Shown: positions 21,486 to 33,561, counted from the stretch's first letter. The stretch is 64,000 nucleotides of DNA from Taxillus chinensis (GCA_023512835.1 CM042091.1:40252107-40316106), one strand, 5' to 3'. The notes: generated by a model from the letters alone, not told the origin. Made by a program: numbers and translations.

Positions 21486-21513
21486 AGTATATATATATAT
21501 ATATATATAAAAG
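21486..21513 (+). promoter_or_regulatory. TA microsatellite with TATA box, candidate core promoter
   Basis: An (AT)n tract ends in TATAAAAG (21506-21513), 162 bp before the proposed ATG at 21675. Distance and consensus fit a plant core promoter, but no transcript evidence is available. Confidence 0.4.
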
Positions 21514-21674
21514 AGTTCGAGCGCATGTATCGGTGTCGTCGAGACTAGAGGTTTTTTTTGGAAAAAAACAAATCCAGAAAAAAATCAATTTTCTTGAATA
21601 TAATAAAAAATCATGGTATTATTGAATGTGCATAAAAAGGGTTTGTGGTGCAGTGCAGTGCAGTTCCAATCGTA

Positions 21675-21996
21675 ATGGCAGGCTCGATGCGAGGATGGGT
21701 GGCTTCTGCTTACAAATCCAAATTCATTTCTTCGTCTTCTTCTTCTTCTCTCTGCTGCCCCAGTCGCAGAGGGTTCTTTTCTTCTTCTTTTTCTTCTTCG
21801 ATGCGTCTCTCCACTTGTTCGACCTCTTCCTCTTATTCGTCCTATTATTCATTTTCTTCTACTCCGTCATTCCTTCCCCGTTTGATTGGTTTTACCACAA
21901 AACCCTCCACTCCTGTAACAAGCCTTCGATTTCTACACACCACCCCCTTCCAAAAATTCATGCATAACGATGATCTTCAACAGCCGCATGGTCACT
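21675..21996 (+). CDS. RimP-like gene, exon 1 (transit peptide)
   Basis: The frame opens MAGSMRGWVASAYKSKF and continues with poly-Ser blocks, many Arg and hydroxylated residues and no acidic residue for about 95 codons, then a short acidic end near MHNDDLQQPHG. That composition is typical of organelle presequences. Two donors are possible, GTCACT at 21991 and the better GTGAGC at 21997. Both leave phase 1, which matches exon 2 starting at 28439. Confidence 0.6.
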
Positions 21997-24900
21997 GTGA
22001 GCTACTGTCTTTTCGATTTCAAATTTCGCTCCTTTTGCTTGTGTAATAATTTTGTGTGCTGTTTTATTTATTTATTTTTCTATACGGATGGCGGGCTGTT
22101 CTGTCCTTAATTGAGAATTGCCTCTTCTGCCAGAATTGGCATAGACCTGACATGCTTAATAAGTGTTTGATGAGAGTCCTGAATGGCCCTCCAACCTTTA
22201 TATATATATATATATATGCCTATTAATCAATAGTTTTCCTTCTTTTTTTCAAAACATTTTTTCCAACACTGAAATGTGTTTCCAAAAGCTAGCGTTTTCC
22301 AAACATGATTCATTTCGATGGGACTTTACTTTTTTGTTTAGGGATAGGGCTTACCTAGTATGAGAATTGAACTAGGTTTGTGAATTGACTAGTTTTTACT
22401 CAATATGATAAAGACGACTTTAGCTAGAATCTAGCAAGAGGAAGATTGTAGGAAACTATCCTACATACTCTTTTTTAATTGAATTCAAGACATGCATTAC
22501 AAGGATAAAAACTTGGCTATAAATAGCCTTACATTGCAATAACTTCCACTATCTCACTAATTACTAACTTCTCCATTATTATTAAAAATTACCCCCACTA
22601 ACTCCACTACACGAATCATGGAGATAGGTGTCAACATAAGAGAATTAAAAATAATTAAGTAGACTTCTTCCTCGTTTGATATGTAATATACGACTGTTGC
22701 GTAACAGTGCACCCTGCCGGAAAAAATGACTTGTCCTCAAGTCGAAATGCTGGAAATTATTGTTTAATCAAATCATAGTCTTCCCAACTAGCTTCTTCAA
22801 TAGGACGAGACAACCAAGCAACCAAAATTTTTAGAACTTGAGAATTCCCAAATTTACACCAATGATGAGACAAAATTTTGTCCGACTGAACAATGAATTC
22901 AAAGGCCTCGTTGTTGGGAGGAGGGATCGATGAGGCAGCCACTACAACGCTATGGCTAGGTGCAAAAGAGAGACATGAAAGACCGGATGGTTTTAGAGGT
23001 AGGTGGTAAGGCTAATTCATAAGCAATAGACCCAAGATGGTGCAGAATCTTGTAGGGATCAAAATACCGTGGTGACAATTTCTGGTTGACACGTCTAGCA
23101 AGAGTTTTCTGATGGTATGGTTGCAACTGAAGAAACACTAGGGCACCCTCGTCAAAATGTACTTCCCGCCAATGAGAATCAGCCACTTGCTTCATCCGTT
23201 GTTGGGCTTTGGACAGATTCTATTTGAGGACAGCAAGCAACCCATCACGAACAGAGAGAAACTCCTCCAGATTTGGAAATTGAGTCTTGCCACGCACAAA
23301 TGGGACAATGGAAGGAGGATCATGTCCATACACAATCTTGAATGAGGTCATACCTGCCACAAAGTGAAATCCATTATTGAAGAGTACTTAGCCCAAGGCA
23401 AAAATTGACTCCATCATTTAGGCTGCTCCATGGCCAAGCAGTGAGGATATGTTTCCAAACAATGATTAACCACTTCAGTTTGGCCATCGGATTGGGGATG
23501 ATACGTAGAGCTGATGTGCGTTTAGTGCCATTGAGTTTGAACAATTAGAGTCCCGATCTAAAACTATAGAGCGCGGCAAATCATGGAGATGGACAATATC
23601 CTTATAAAGGAGGACATCGACTGACTTGGCAGTATAAGGGTGTGACAGTCCAATAAAGTGAATGCACTTGCTAAGCTGATCTACAACAACTAAAACCACA
23701 TTCAAACCACCAGATTTGGGCAAACTAGAAATGAAGTCCAAAGAAATGTCCTCCCTTGGAATGGGCAAAGGGGATAAGAGCCCTCCAGGCGCCATCGTTT
23801 GGTATTTAGCACGTTGACAGACCAAATAATCTTGCACAAGTTGTCGCACATCTGCTTTCAATTGTGGCCAATAGAAAGTAGAGGAAATACACTGCAAGGT
23901 CTTTATTAAACCACTGTGACCAGCAACAGGTATATTGTGGCCCTCATGTAGAATTTTTTTCTTCACTCTCCATTAGTGGGGACCACCAAACAATTTTTAT
24001 AAAATAATTTGTTATCAACCAAGGAAAAATACGGATACGTACCATGGTCCCATGCTTTAGACTGCAAAATATGGCTTGTGAATGGATCCTGAGTCAACAA
24101 CTCCTTCCAATTATCAAATTATCTAGCTATTGGAATAGCACAAGCTAAAAAATCAGCTTGCTGTGGATGCCAAGAGAGAGCATCAGTTCCAAAATTTTTC
24201 CAGCCGCGCTTGAATTGTATAACAAAATCAAAAGGCAATAGCTTCAACAATAACCGTTGCTGCATGTTGGTGGTGATACGCTGTTGAAGATGTAGTAGAT
24301 TTTTATGGTCCGTGCGTATAGTGATTTCGGATCCCATGAGATAATGTTGCCACTTTTACAAGGCTAGAATCAAAGCAAGAAGTTCTCGATAAGTGAATTT
24401 AAAGCGATTTGAAAATGAGAAACCCTTACTATAATATGCCATTGGATGGTCTGATTGCAAGATAATAGCACCAACACTCTCATTAAAGGCATCACACTCA
24501 GCCATAAACGACTCAGAGAAATTGGGCAATAGAAGAACTAGTACTGTGGTCAATGCTGTTTTTAGATGTTGGAAAGCTTGATCAGCAAGGCAAGTCCAGC
24601 GAAAAGCATCCTTCTTTGTTAATTCTGTCAAGGGACGGGCAAGAATTCCATAATTTTTGACAAAACGGAGGTAATATCCGGTTAGTCCCAAAAACCCCGT
24701 AGCTCTTTCACAGAACTAGGTGTAGGCCATTTGGTGATAGCCATAATTTCGTCTTGATCCACGGACACTCCTTGGGCAGAGACCACATGCCCCAAAAAGA
24801 AAATCTCTGATTGGCCAAAGCCGCATTTAGATGGCTTTGCATAGAATTGATGAGTTTGTAGGAGCCCCAAGGTCTGAGTAAGATACTCCTCATATAGGTC

Positions 24901-27900
24901 CTCATTAGCACTATATACCAATATATTGTTGAAGAAAATGACGATAAACTTGTGCAGAAAAGGCCGTAAGAGATCCTTCATGACTGATTGGAATGTAGAA
25001 GGTGCATTGGTAAACCCAAAGGGCATTATCAAAAACTCATAATGACCGGAATGTGTGCGGAAGGCTGCCTTATAGATGTCATCAGGATATACGCGGATTT
25101 GGTGATAATCGAACCTAAGATCAATTTTAGAAAAAATAGTGGCTCCATGAAGCTTGTCTAGAAGTTCTTCCACCGCTAGAATAAGATACTTGTCCCACAC
25201 AGTGAGACTATTGAGTTGGCGATAATTCACACACATTCTCCAGGAATTATCCTTATTTTTCACCAATAGAACAGGGCTAGCAGAAGGACTAGTGCTTGGC
25301 CTTATGAAACTAGCTTCTAACAACTCCGTAGTCTACCTTTCTCTCTCATTTTCTTGGTGATAGGCGTCGCGGTAAGGATGTTGGTTTGGTGGTTTAGAAT
25401 TCGGGAGGAGTGGAATGGAATGGCTTTGAGATTGAGACGAAGGGAGAGAGGAGGGCATTTGAAAAATGAGTTGAAAACTTTGGATAACATGTCCCACAAC
25501 TGGACTTGCTGCTTGATGGAGGGCCTGAATAGATGAAGACAGTGATTGTAAAGCAGCAAAAGAAGATCCTTCTTCAGCCTGTTGAACCCTATAAATTTTA
25601 ACTTGCCTTCCTTACTGGTCGAATCACAGGAACAAATCCAACCAATTAGCTTTTACTGTACCCAACGAGGCTAGCTAGGAGAACCAAATCCGCACTACCC
25701 AAATTAAAAGGAAAGAAATCTATCTTAAGGACAAGGTCTGGCATGTGTATTGCCACGTCGGGATAGATTTGATAAAGTATAATATCTCCATTGCGGATGG
25801 TGACACCAAAGGAGGGAATCAACAAGGTCGGAAGCTTAAGTTTAGACACCAGCTTAGCCACAATAAAGTTGTGGGTGGATCCGTTATCTACCAGAATTAA
25901 AATCGTACGCCATGATATGGTACCTTGCAACCTCATGGTGGAAGTCGAGCTCTGACCTACAATATGATGGAAAGATATTTCCACTTTTCGGTCTTCCGTG
26001 GCCGGCATTTAGCCATCCTCCTCATGGTTGACGTCATCGTTGTTTTCGGTGATTTCCAGACCCGATAGAGATGGACGATAGTGATGTCCTGCAATGGAAA
26101 CAGAGCCCCGTCTCACGTTGTTGTTATTGCTCATCAAGGTTGAGCGGGCTGGTGACTAGCGCACAAGAAAGGGTTGGAGTATTCATTCGTGGGTTATTTT
26201 GGACTAAGAAGGTTGTGCTGTCAAGGGAGGCTTCAGCCCTTTGGTTAGTCCCAACTTTGACTCAAATTCAAGAGCCAAAGAAGCAGCTTTGAACACCGAG
26301 CGAGGCTTGTAGATTCGAACATCCGACTTCAACTCGTCTTTTAATCCGGCAATAAAAGCTCAAAGGAGGGCATTTTCAGGCCAATCCGTCACTCTAGCTG
26401 CTCGCCTAGCAAACTCGATACGATACTCAGCCATGGTACCAACTTGTTTGACGAAACAAAGGTATTCGTTGGGATTTTGAAAGTCTGGTGGTTTGTAGCT
26501 TTCCTGGAAGACGCACACGAGATCATCCCAAAGAAGAATTTCATGTTCACGAGTAACCCAACCATAAAGATCAAGCACATCTCCCTCTAAATGCATTGCC
26601 GCAACTTCAACCTTCATCTCGTTGGGGACTTCAAAATACTGGAAATATTTTTTTGCTTTGAGAACCCAACCACGAGGGTCGCCTCCTTCAAATTTGGGAA
26701 AAGTGATCTTTGCTCAAGGCCGTTGATGTTACGGTTGGTTGAAACTAGTGTCACCCTTTGCGTCATCCCACCAGGGTGGAGGATTTTGGTCGCCAAGAGG
26801 AAAACGATGTGTTTCCCTCTGCGAGCCTTCTCGCGCTCCATCAGGGGATACATGTCGAGTAACGTTTTGAGATTTTGCTTCAAGAGAAGCAACTTTAATA
26901 GCTAACTCATCTAGAATTTCTAAGTGAGAGGCAATGGATAATATTTGTTGGTGCAAGTTGGGAGATGTGTTTGATGGGATGGTGTCGGTATGGGTGGGGT
27001 TAGTTGGGTTGGATGGTTCGATTTGTTGGGGAAAAGGATCAGTGGCGAAAGTACGTGTTTTGACTATTAAAATGAGTAGCTCTAATACTAAAATGATAAA
27101 GACTACTCTAGTCAGAATTTTGCAAGAGGAAGATTGTAAGAAACTGTCCCACAAACTCTTTTTTAATTGAATTCAAGACATGTTACAGAGATAAAGACTT
27201 GGCTGTAAATAGCCTTACATTGAAATAACTCTCATCTCCTCTCTCACCCACCCTTCTCCCACTTAAGCCCGCATCTCCCTCCACTGGCCCACTTCCCCCC
27301 CTCTTTTCTTTCCCCCCCGCTCGCAACCCTACCCAGCTGCCTCCCCTGGATGCCTCCTCGACCGCCATCTCGTCGCCCACCCAGCTACCGCCCCCGTCTG
27401 GCCCCTCTCTCGCCGTACCGTCGCTTGTTGTGTCCGGCAATCCTCCCAGCCTCCCTTTGGCTTCCGGCGGCCTGGTTTCTGGCCCTCTTGTTGCGGATCG
27501 GAGTTTGGTCGTCCATTCTGGCAGTGTGTCCTCTTTGGTTGTGGATCCCCAGCAGCCTATTTGTCCTTTGGCTGGTTTTATCTACCTCCCCTCTCCAGGC
27601 TATTGGGATTGGTGGCCGCTCGTTTGGCTCCTTCGACTCAGTTCCTTCTCTCTGGTGGGACGATGATGCTGCCCTGGATAGGGAGCTTCTGCTGGATGGC
27701 CTTGTTGTTCAGCCTGATGTTGGATTGTTGGTTGCTGCTGTCAATGGGGAGTCTTGTCCCCTTAGGGGTGTCTCCGGTTGCTTGGCCATCGGAGCCGGAG
27801 TGGTTACGTGCCCACAAAGCTATTGAAGCAGTTTTGGGGGTGACCTGTGAGGGCTTTGACCCCTCTGATTTGTTGCGGGATATCGAAGCTTGGCATTAGG

Positions 27901-29734
27901 CCCGGAGGGTTTTTGCCTCGTCTCCTCGGCTGTCTGGGAGCACCGGCTCTAAATGTGCGCAGGAGCTCAATCGACTCGTCTTTTCGATTAATTATGATGC
28001 TAGGGTATCTCGGCCTTCTCGGTTGATGTAGTCGGCTCTTTTGGAATTCTCTCTCTTGTCTATTTCTAGGTTTAGTCTTGCCCCATTATGGTTTTCTTGT
28101 AATTTGCATTTTTGGGCTTTTTTTTTGGGTATGGCTATCCCGTACTAATTTCTGTGTTCTTTGTTTTTTTTAATATACTGTCTTTTACTTATAAAAAAAA
28201 TTTACTAACTTTCCCATAATTATTAAAAACTACTCCCACTAACTCCACTACACGAATCATGGAAAAAGGTGACACGATAAGAGAATTAAAAATAATTAAG
28301 TAGAATTCTTCCTCATTTGATATGTAATACACGACTGTCCCATAACACAATACCCCTTAGTTTTAGTTTCTGTTTTGTATCAAAGGAATGAAAGAATAAT
28401 ACTAAGTACTGTTTGCCGCTCTACGCATGGACTAGCAGATCAAACGGAGCAAGGAGAAGAAACTAGTAACGAATGGGAAGAAGAGGAAGGGACTGAACCT
28501 GAGGTGTCATGTTTGGCCTCCACATACTGTTTCAATTCTTGGTTTATAGGATAACATATTAACTAATGCTTTGTATTTCAGGAAGGTCAGTTAGGCGATG
28601 GAGGGTGTGGTGGTGGAGTTGTTCTACAAAATGTCCCTTGGGGTGAACGGGTTCTATCGATTGCCCTTGAAGTATTGCGGCCATTTGGTGACAGCATGGA
28701 ACTCTTCTCTTTCAAGACTACCCCAAGTGGATATATATACATGAGATTAGACAAGCTATCCCACATGTAAGGCCTTTTTTCTTGAGATAACATTGTATGA
28801 TGGTGGGATTACTTGGAAAAGTTACTTTTGTATTGAATATTTTAATATACAATGGTTGGAGAATTGCTGCATTTTTGTTCCTCCTGGAAAATTCTTGCTG
28901 GCCCCATAAACCTCAGCTTTTGTTGATGACTAGCTTATTGGTTTTATCAATGTACAGTTATCTAGCACTATATATCTTGTGCAGAGCTCTAATACTCTCT
29001 GGTTGCTGACACAAACTTATCACTGATACACTAATCCTAGGTTTATGTGCAATGCGCTGAATTCACCAATGAAATTGTAGTTGTAGTTTCTACCAAAGAA
29101 TTTAATGTTATTGAAAATGCTTGGATCATGACATAATTTTTTGTGTCTGGTCATGTAAGGCTCGAATGTCTAAAATTCTGTTGCTTCTCATTTATAAGAC
29201 CAGCCTAGTTTTTTTGACAGATATGGATGTCCCAGCATGAAGGAGATCGAAAGCTATAATAACCAATATAAGAAAAGATTGGATGAAGCAGGGGCACGGG
29301 GGGACATACCTGATGATTTGGCTATTCAGGTACCATGGGTAGCGTAATATGTATTAAGCTGTGTGACATTGCCATGCAGAAAGTGTCTAAAATTAATAGG
29401 TTTTTTCTCTTTTTTTTTTTCTCTTTTGGTGAAGGTATCATCCCCCGGAGCAGATCGACTTCTGAAGGTGCCACATGACTTGGATCGATTCAAAGACATG
29501 CCTATGAGAGTCTGCTATACGGAAAAAGGTGCAGAGTTTAGACAGATGGAGAACGGTGTCTTCTTGCTGGATTCCATCGATTTAGAATCTGAGAACTGTG
29601 TTTGGAAGTTGGCTAATGTCAAGGAAAACAGAGACCCTTTGAGCAAAGGTAGACCCCTAAGCCGGGAAAAGAGGGATTGGAGATTAACGTTGCCCTATGC
29701 AATGTGCAAAAAAGTAACTCTATATGTTGCATGA
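21675..29734 (+). CDS. RimP-like (UPF0090/DUF150) ribosome maturation protein, probably organellar
   Basis: Five exons with GT-AG borders and consistent phase: 21675-21990 or 21996, 28439-28503, 28582-28766, 29221-29329, 29435-29734, giving about 325 residues. Exon 1 encodes a Ser/Arg-rich, acid-poor N-terminus that looks like a mitochondrial or plastid transit peptide. Exon 2 encodes an acidic linker (EWEEEEGTEPE). Exons 3-5 encode the RimP-type fold: GVVLQNVPWGERVLSIALEV, then YGCPSMKEIE, DIPDDLAIQVSSPGADRLL, DLDRFKDMPMRV, ENCVWKLANVKENRDP and GRPLSREKRDW. The VSSPG.(E/D)R.L signature is the family hallmark. Bacterial RimP assists 30S subunit assembly, so a role in organellar ribosome assembly is inferred. 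It is the only intact host gene seen. Intron 1 (about 6.4 kb) contains a chromovirus; exons are uninterrupted. The start ATG is chosen as the first in the long frame; a second in-frame ATG is at 21687. Confidence 0.75.
22406..22706 (-). repeat. Intronic chromovirus 3' LTR
   Basis: 301 bp, clear homology to the two halves of the right LTR (27094-27247 and 28201-28347). A TATA-like GGCTATAAATAGCC lies near 22514. Confidence 0.8.
22757..27060 (-). pseudogene. Intronic chromovirus gag-pol
   Basis: Read right to left. Gag: N-terminal region with a Leu-rich coiled stretch (26729-27060) and core (26360-26617, MHLEGDVLDLYGWV ... FARRAARVTDWPENALL). Protease: LVDNGSTHNFI near 25860-25890 (D-N-G instead of D-S/T-G). 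RT: 24682-25323 with NYRQLNSL, FSKIDLRFDYHQIRV and MPFGFTNAPSTFQ; the YVDD position reads FFNN, so both catalytic Asp are Asn (codons 24925-24930). RNase H: 24119-24691. Integrase: 23475-23966 with the H..H..C..C region (GHSGLIKTL ... LVCQRAK) and LDRDSNC. Integrase tail: 22956-23195 (SPRYFDPYKI). Chromodomain: 22757-22860 (ILVAWLSRPIEEASWEDYDLI). Frameshifts and stops between blocks; inactive. Confidence 0.85.
27078..27090 (-). promoter_or_regulatory. Intronic chromovirus primer binding site, degenerate
   Basis: The minus strand reads TAGTATTAGAGCT three bases after the 5' LTR, a decayed TGGTATCAGAGC. Confidence 0.6.
27094..28347 (-). repeat. Intronic chromovirus 5' LTR, split
   Basis: The two parts (27094-27247 and 28201-28347) align end to end with the 301-bp left LTR. 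The intervening 953 bp is a later insertion. Confidence 0.8.
27248..28200 (+). mobile_element. LINE-like retroposon fragment with A-tail
   Basis: A 953-bp insertion ends in TTTTACTTATAAAAAAAA, the usual end of plant L1 elements. It is far more GC-rich than its surroundings at the left. One frame near 27780-28030 reads EWLRAHKAIEAVLGVTCEGF, then after a stop SKCAQELNRLVFSINYD, resembling the C-terminus of plant LINE ORF1. ORF2 (endonuclease-RT) is absent, so this would be an internally deleted or chimeric copy. The long frames at 27350-27826 are probably chance consequences of GC richness. No clear target duplication. Confidence 0.4.
28439..29734 (+). CDS. RimP-like gene, exons 2-5 (conserved core)
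   Basis: Exon 2 (28439-28503) follows acceptor AG at 28437 and ends GAG/GTGTCA. Exon 3 (28582-28766) follows TTTGTATTTCAG and ends CACAT/GTAAGG. Exon 4 (29221-29329) follows TTTTTTGACAG and ends CAG/GTACCA. Exon 5 (29435-29734) follows a T-rich tract and GAAG and ends at TGA. Phases join without stops (65, 185, 109 and 300 nt). The introns are short (78, 454, 105 bp), unlike the transposon-inflated intron 1. Confidence 0.8.
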
Positions 29735-31644
29735 GGCTATATATATCTAGTGCTCTTGTAGAATACTGCGACTCTTTGAAGCATTTGTTTCTTCAACTTT
29801 CATATTCTTTTCTCTTTGTTTCTTCCTTAGGTACGAATACATGAGTTCTTGCAAACTTTTTTTTTTTTTGAGATTCTCAGGTACCCGGGCGATCCGATTT
29901 CGGGTGGGAGGCCCTTGTATCAAAAACGGTTTTGAGTTTTTTTTTTTTTTTTTTGGCATTTTTTAATATGGGCCATAAGTCGGCAATTGGGATCCAAATT
30001 TGTAAAACCCGCATTAATAACATCATTTTCGTTCTTTAAAAAAATTTGCATGATACATGGCTATGACTTCGTGTGAGTAATTTTATCAATCATGTGTTTT
30101 TTTTTGTTTCAAATAATTTATACGTGTGTATGTATATATATATATATATGATTTTGTTTTATGTTTTTTTAAAAATCTGGGGTGCTTGGTGCTCACCACG
30201 TGTAGAAGTTCAAACGATTATTTTTAATCGAATTATGTGTGAAATCTGGGATGCATTTTAATTATGCTTTTTAAAATTTATTCTCTATTTTGTGTAAAAA
30301 TTATGTTAAGCAATTATTTTTAACCACATATTTCAATCATATTTTTTTTAGTTAATTATATAATATTTTATTATTTTAAAAATTTTAATTTATATAATTA
30401 ATTAATATTTTATTATATTAAACTATTAATAAAATTAATTTAATGAGTGATAAGATCTCCTTATATATATAAGAAGTATATCTAATTTAGAAAACATTTA
30501 AGGTGATAATTAGAATAATAAAATTATATAATTGGCTCCATATATTAGGATAAAAAGTCATAAAAAAAGATTGAAGATTTTCTAACTTGTTGGTGTGGTT
30601 GCGAAATATGGAATAAATCGAATCATATTGTCTAAGTTTGTGAAATATGGATATGATTGGGGCATGTTTTTATATTTTGAAAATAAATTAGGTTTGGTAG
30701 GAAAAAATATTTTAAGAAAGTATTTTTTTTAAATTGATGTATTTTTTTTAAATCAGAAATAATAAAATAGAAAAAAAAACACTAAAAAAAACTATTGAAA
30801 TTAAATTAGAGACGAAAGTTATGTGAGAAATTCCCTCAAATTCTAAAGCTTATTGTCCCAAACCATTAAAAATAAGTTATTGTAACTAAATTAGAGACAA
30901 ATTCGTATTCGTCCCAAACTAGAGACAACCCAAAATCCCTCTAAAATTTCAAACGTCCCTAACCATTAAAAAGTTTTATTTTATTATTATTATTTTTTTG
31001 TAATAAATTAGAAGTTGAACAAAGACATTAAAAAAATTGTCCCAACTTATTACTATTATAGATGGGAATGGGGCAGGAGGGGTTTTGGGTTGCCTCGTCT
31101 CCATCCCTGGTAACGGAAATATATCCAGTTCCCTTCTCATGTCCCAGCGGGAAATAAATTTTTCACCCCATTCCCGACCTAGTCACAGCCCAATCCAGTC
31201 CAACCACCAACTTTGCACAGCCGAGGCAGAGCTGCACCAACCTAGCCCAACACGCCTCATCCCACCTAGCACATTGGCAATACCTGCCTAAGCAACGCTC
31301 CGCTCAGCCTGAAAATAAATTCTGGCAAAATATAATGCTACCAAAAAGTTTTGAATCCCGGACCTCTCCCCTACCTGCATTGCTGCCAGACCATCAGATT
31401 AACTCTATTTTGTTATTTATATTTATGTAAATGATATATATACTTATTATATAATATATAAATAATATTAATATTACTAAAGAATGTATACTTTATTTTA
31501 AAAATAAAAGTAATGACAAAGTATATATATTAGTATTATAAAAAAACTAAATGTACTATTACTATTTTGATATCAATATAAATTAATTAGATTCAAATTT
31601 ACTTTTAAATTTAGTAATAAGTTGATTTATGATTAGGTGATCCG
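29735..31644. other. AT-rich intergenic region
   Basis: 1.9 kb downstream of the host gene. It has T- and A-runs, an (AT)n tract at 30136-30149 and a GC-richer island at 31060-31330 with no homology I recognise. No supported coding frame. The right part may include the unrecognisable end of the Sirevirus A LTR. Confidence 0.4.
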
Positions 31645-33561
31645 AAAAAATAGATGACTATGCCGTGAATATTAATTGAGAAGATGACAATACGCTATAG
31701 AAGTGATTATGGACTATCTAACAAATCTGAGATGAGAGTTAATGCATGGATGGGATAGACCTCAAATATTCAGTGAATATTCCTACAAATGTCAATATGA
31801 AGAGATTGACTCCGTTTGGAATGTTCTAAGATAAATTTTAATTGTAGATAAACAACACAGAGAGTAGACTGAATGATTGTGCTGGATCTGTTTGAACAAG
31901 ATTGTCTGATTAATCATTCAAGGATCTTCTTGTTCTATAATCAACACGGCGCACAGCACTTCGTTTATTTTTCTCTTAGAGTCTCTCTCTCTTGCGTTGG
32001 AACTCCCTTGGATTTTGCAAGAGTTATTACTTTAATGTGTGTCAGAATTCTATATCTTGTGTTATGTGTTCCTCACTTTTTCTGAGAGTTTGACTCATAT
32101 TATCGTTAAACGTGTGAGATATATTTTAAGGTTATAGTGCATGTGCGCCTTGTCGTCCATCCCGGCATTCTGACTTCCCGCCACTTAAAATGCGAAAGTA
32201 CAGGGGATGGGTTGATCTGCTCTGATTCTGCAGATTTGTTGCCCATGCTATGTATTTGTATGCCCATACTGGTATAGTTGATCTTGGTTGTTCATTTGTT
32301 GATGGTGGTTGGTAGTCATTAATGCGATAATAAATGCGCTCAACTGCTCTAGACGACGTAGGCTTACTGTACAAACCCTAGCTGAAGATATCGCTAAGTA
32401 AGATGCTTAGGGTTGTGAGTTTGTCTCAAAGGTCTAGTGACTCAAAGATTTACCTCGAAGATTTGGGTCGAGCCTCTTTTTAGTGTATAATGATATTCAA
32501 GCTACGACAGCGTTACTTGCTGCGAGTCTTCAACTCTGATTTTCTTTTTCTTCGACTCTTCTAGCTTAGTAGTTCACAGACAGGCTCACTCTATAATATG
32601 GTCTTCGACTCTACAAGTCTACGACTTTTTGCTGAGGTACTTAGAGTGATTTTTCAATGAGCGTACTGAGTTACTACTAGTTGCGAGTCTTCGACTCTAC
32701 GTCTTCGAGTCTTTAAGGACAACAGATTAAAGGTTGGCTTAAGTCTAATGGTTCACTATGTGTTAAGTGAGTCTTTGACTGTTCGAGTCTCCGACCCTTG
32801 CTGCGACTCTTCGAGTGACTCTTATATTGAGCATACATAGCCTATGCTTGTTGTCTTAGCTGCGAGTCTTCGACTCTGTTTCTTCGAGTCACTCAGTTTG
32901 CTTTGGAGGGCTAAGAAGGATCTTCGACCCTGTGAATCTATGACTCTTTGAGTCTCCGATTCTCACTGTCCAATGCTTAGCTTGTTTTCGTTGGATGATT
33001 ACACACTGAGTCTCCATTTCCCCGAGTCTTCGACTCTACGGCTCTAACTCTTCAGCTACGACTCTGCCTTTAAGGTTGATGGCTCTTGGTTTTATTTATG
33101 GGTTGATAATTCCATTTGATTAACTGTCTACGACTCTTCGAGTTTCAGTTACAATTTATTTTGTCAGTCTATGTAGTTATGAGACCTAGGTTCTTCGACC
33201 TTCGAGTTTGCGAGTCTCCGCACGTTTTGTAGTTGACAGATTTTACTTGTGTCTTCAACTCTTCGACCTTTTGAGTTTACGAGTCTACTTATCAATTTAT
33301 GTTCTCTATCAATTGTTATTATGGCATCTTTGGGGACTCTTCAGTTTTGCATTCTTTGGGTCTTCGAGTCAACTTATGTTCTGACACTTTTAAGTTACGC
33401 ATTTTCTACTCTTCGAGTCTACGATTCTTTTATCATTCAGACTAGTGACAGTTTTACTTTTCTATGAACTTTAACTCTAAGACTCTGATACTTTTGGATC
33501 TTTGAGTCTCTAGACTTAGAAATATTATTGGTAGCTTCACAAAATCCTATGATACCCAACA
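31645..33561 (-). mobile_element. Sirevirus A 3' LTR (minus copy), 3'-truncated
   Basis: On the minus strand the LTR begins TGTTGGGTATCATAGG at 33561, directly after the tract AAATAGGGGGAGAT. It shares with the plus LTR (54543-56522) the GACTCGTAG array, the GGATGGGTTGATCTG / GGCGGGAAGTCAG neighbourhood (near 32170-32215) and the CAAGAATCTT region (31915-31930). Homology fades at about 31645 without the expected GGGACCTACA end. Confidence 0.75.
32400..33500 (-). repeat. GACTCGTAGAGTC-type array in Sirevirus A LTR
   Basis: In plus reading the words CTTCGACTCT, CGAGTCTTCGACTC, TACGACTCT and GAGTCTCCGA recur dozens of times at 10-60 bp spacing over 1.1 kb. Because GACTC and its complement GAGTC alternate around 3-4 bp spacers, many pairs form short hairpins. 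Confidence 0.75.

Larger units (their letters stand above)
22406..28347 (-). mobile_element. Intronic Ty3 chromovirus (Reina-like, short LTRs)
   Basis: LTRs begin TGATAAAGAC and end CATAACA/GTAACA (left 22406-22706, 301 bp; right 27094-28347 including a later insertion). A perfect 5-bp target duplication CAATA flanks it (22401-22405 and 28348-28352). Minus-strand gag-pol with a chromodomain lies between. It sits in intron 1 of the RimP-like gene, antisense to it, with its right edge about 90 bp before the exon 2 acceptor. Coding capacity is broken. Confidence 0.85.

Noticed and set aside
21626..21967. Phe-rich 113-codon frame as the exon 1 product
   Set aside because: It overlaps the Ser-rich frame that has transit-peptide composition and the correct phase into exon 2; the Phe runs come from TTC repeats read in the wrong frame.
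27350..27899. Plus-strand open frames of 112-158 codons
   Set aside because: GC-rich chance frames inside a LINE-like insertion; Trp/Leu/Ser-biased composition and no recognisable domain.
32400..33500. CRISPR-like or satellite interpretation of the repeated words
   Set aside because: Unit length and spacing are irregular, spacers are partly repeated, and the array lies inside a plant LTR.
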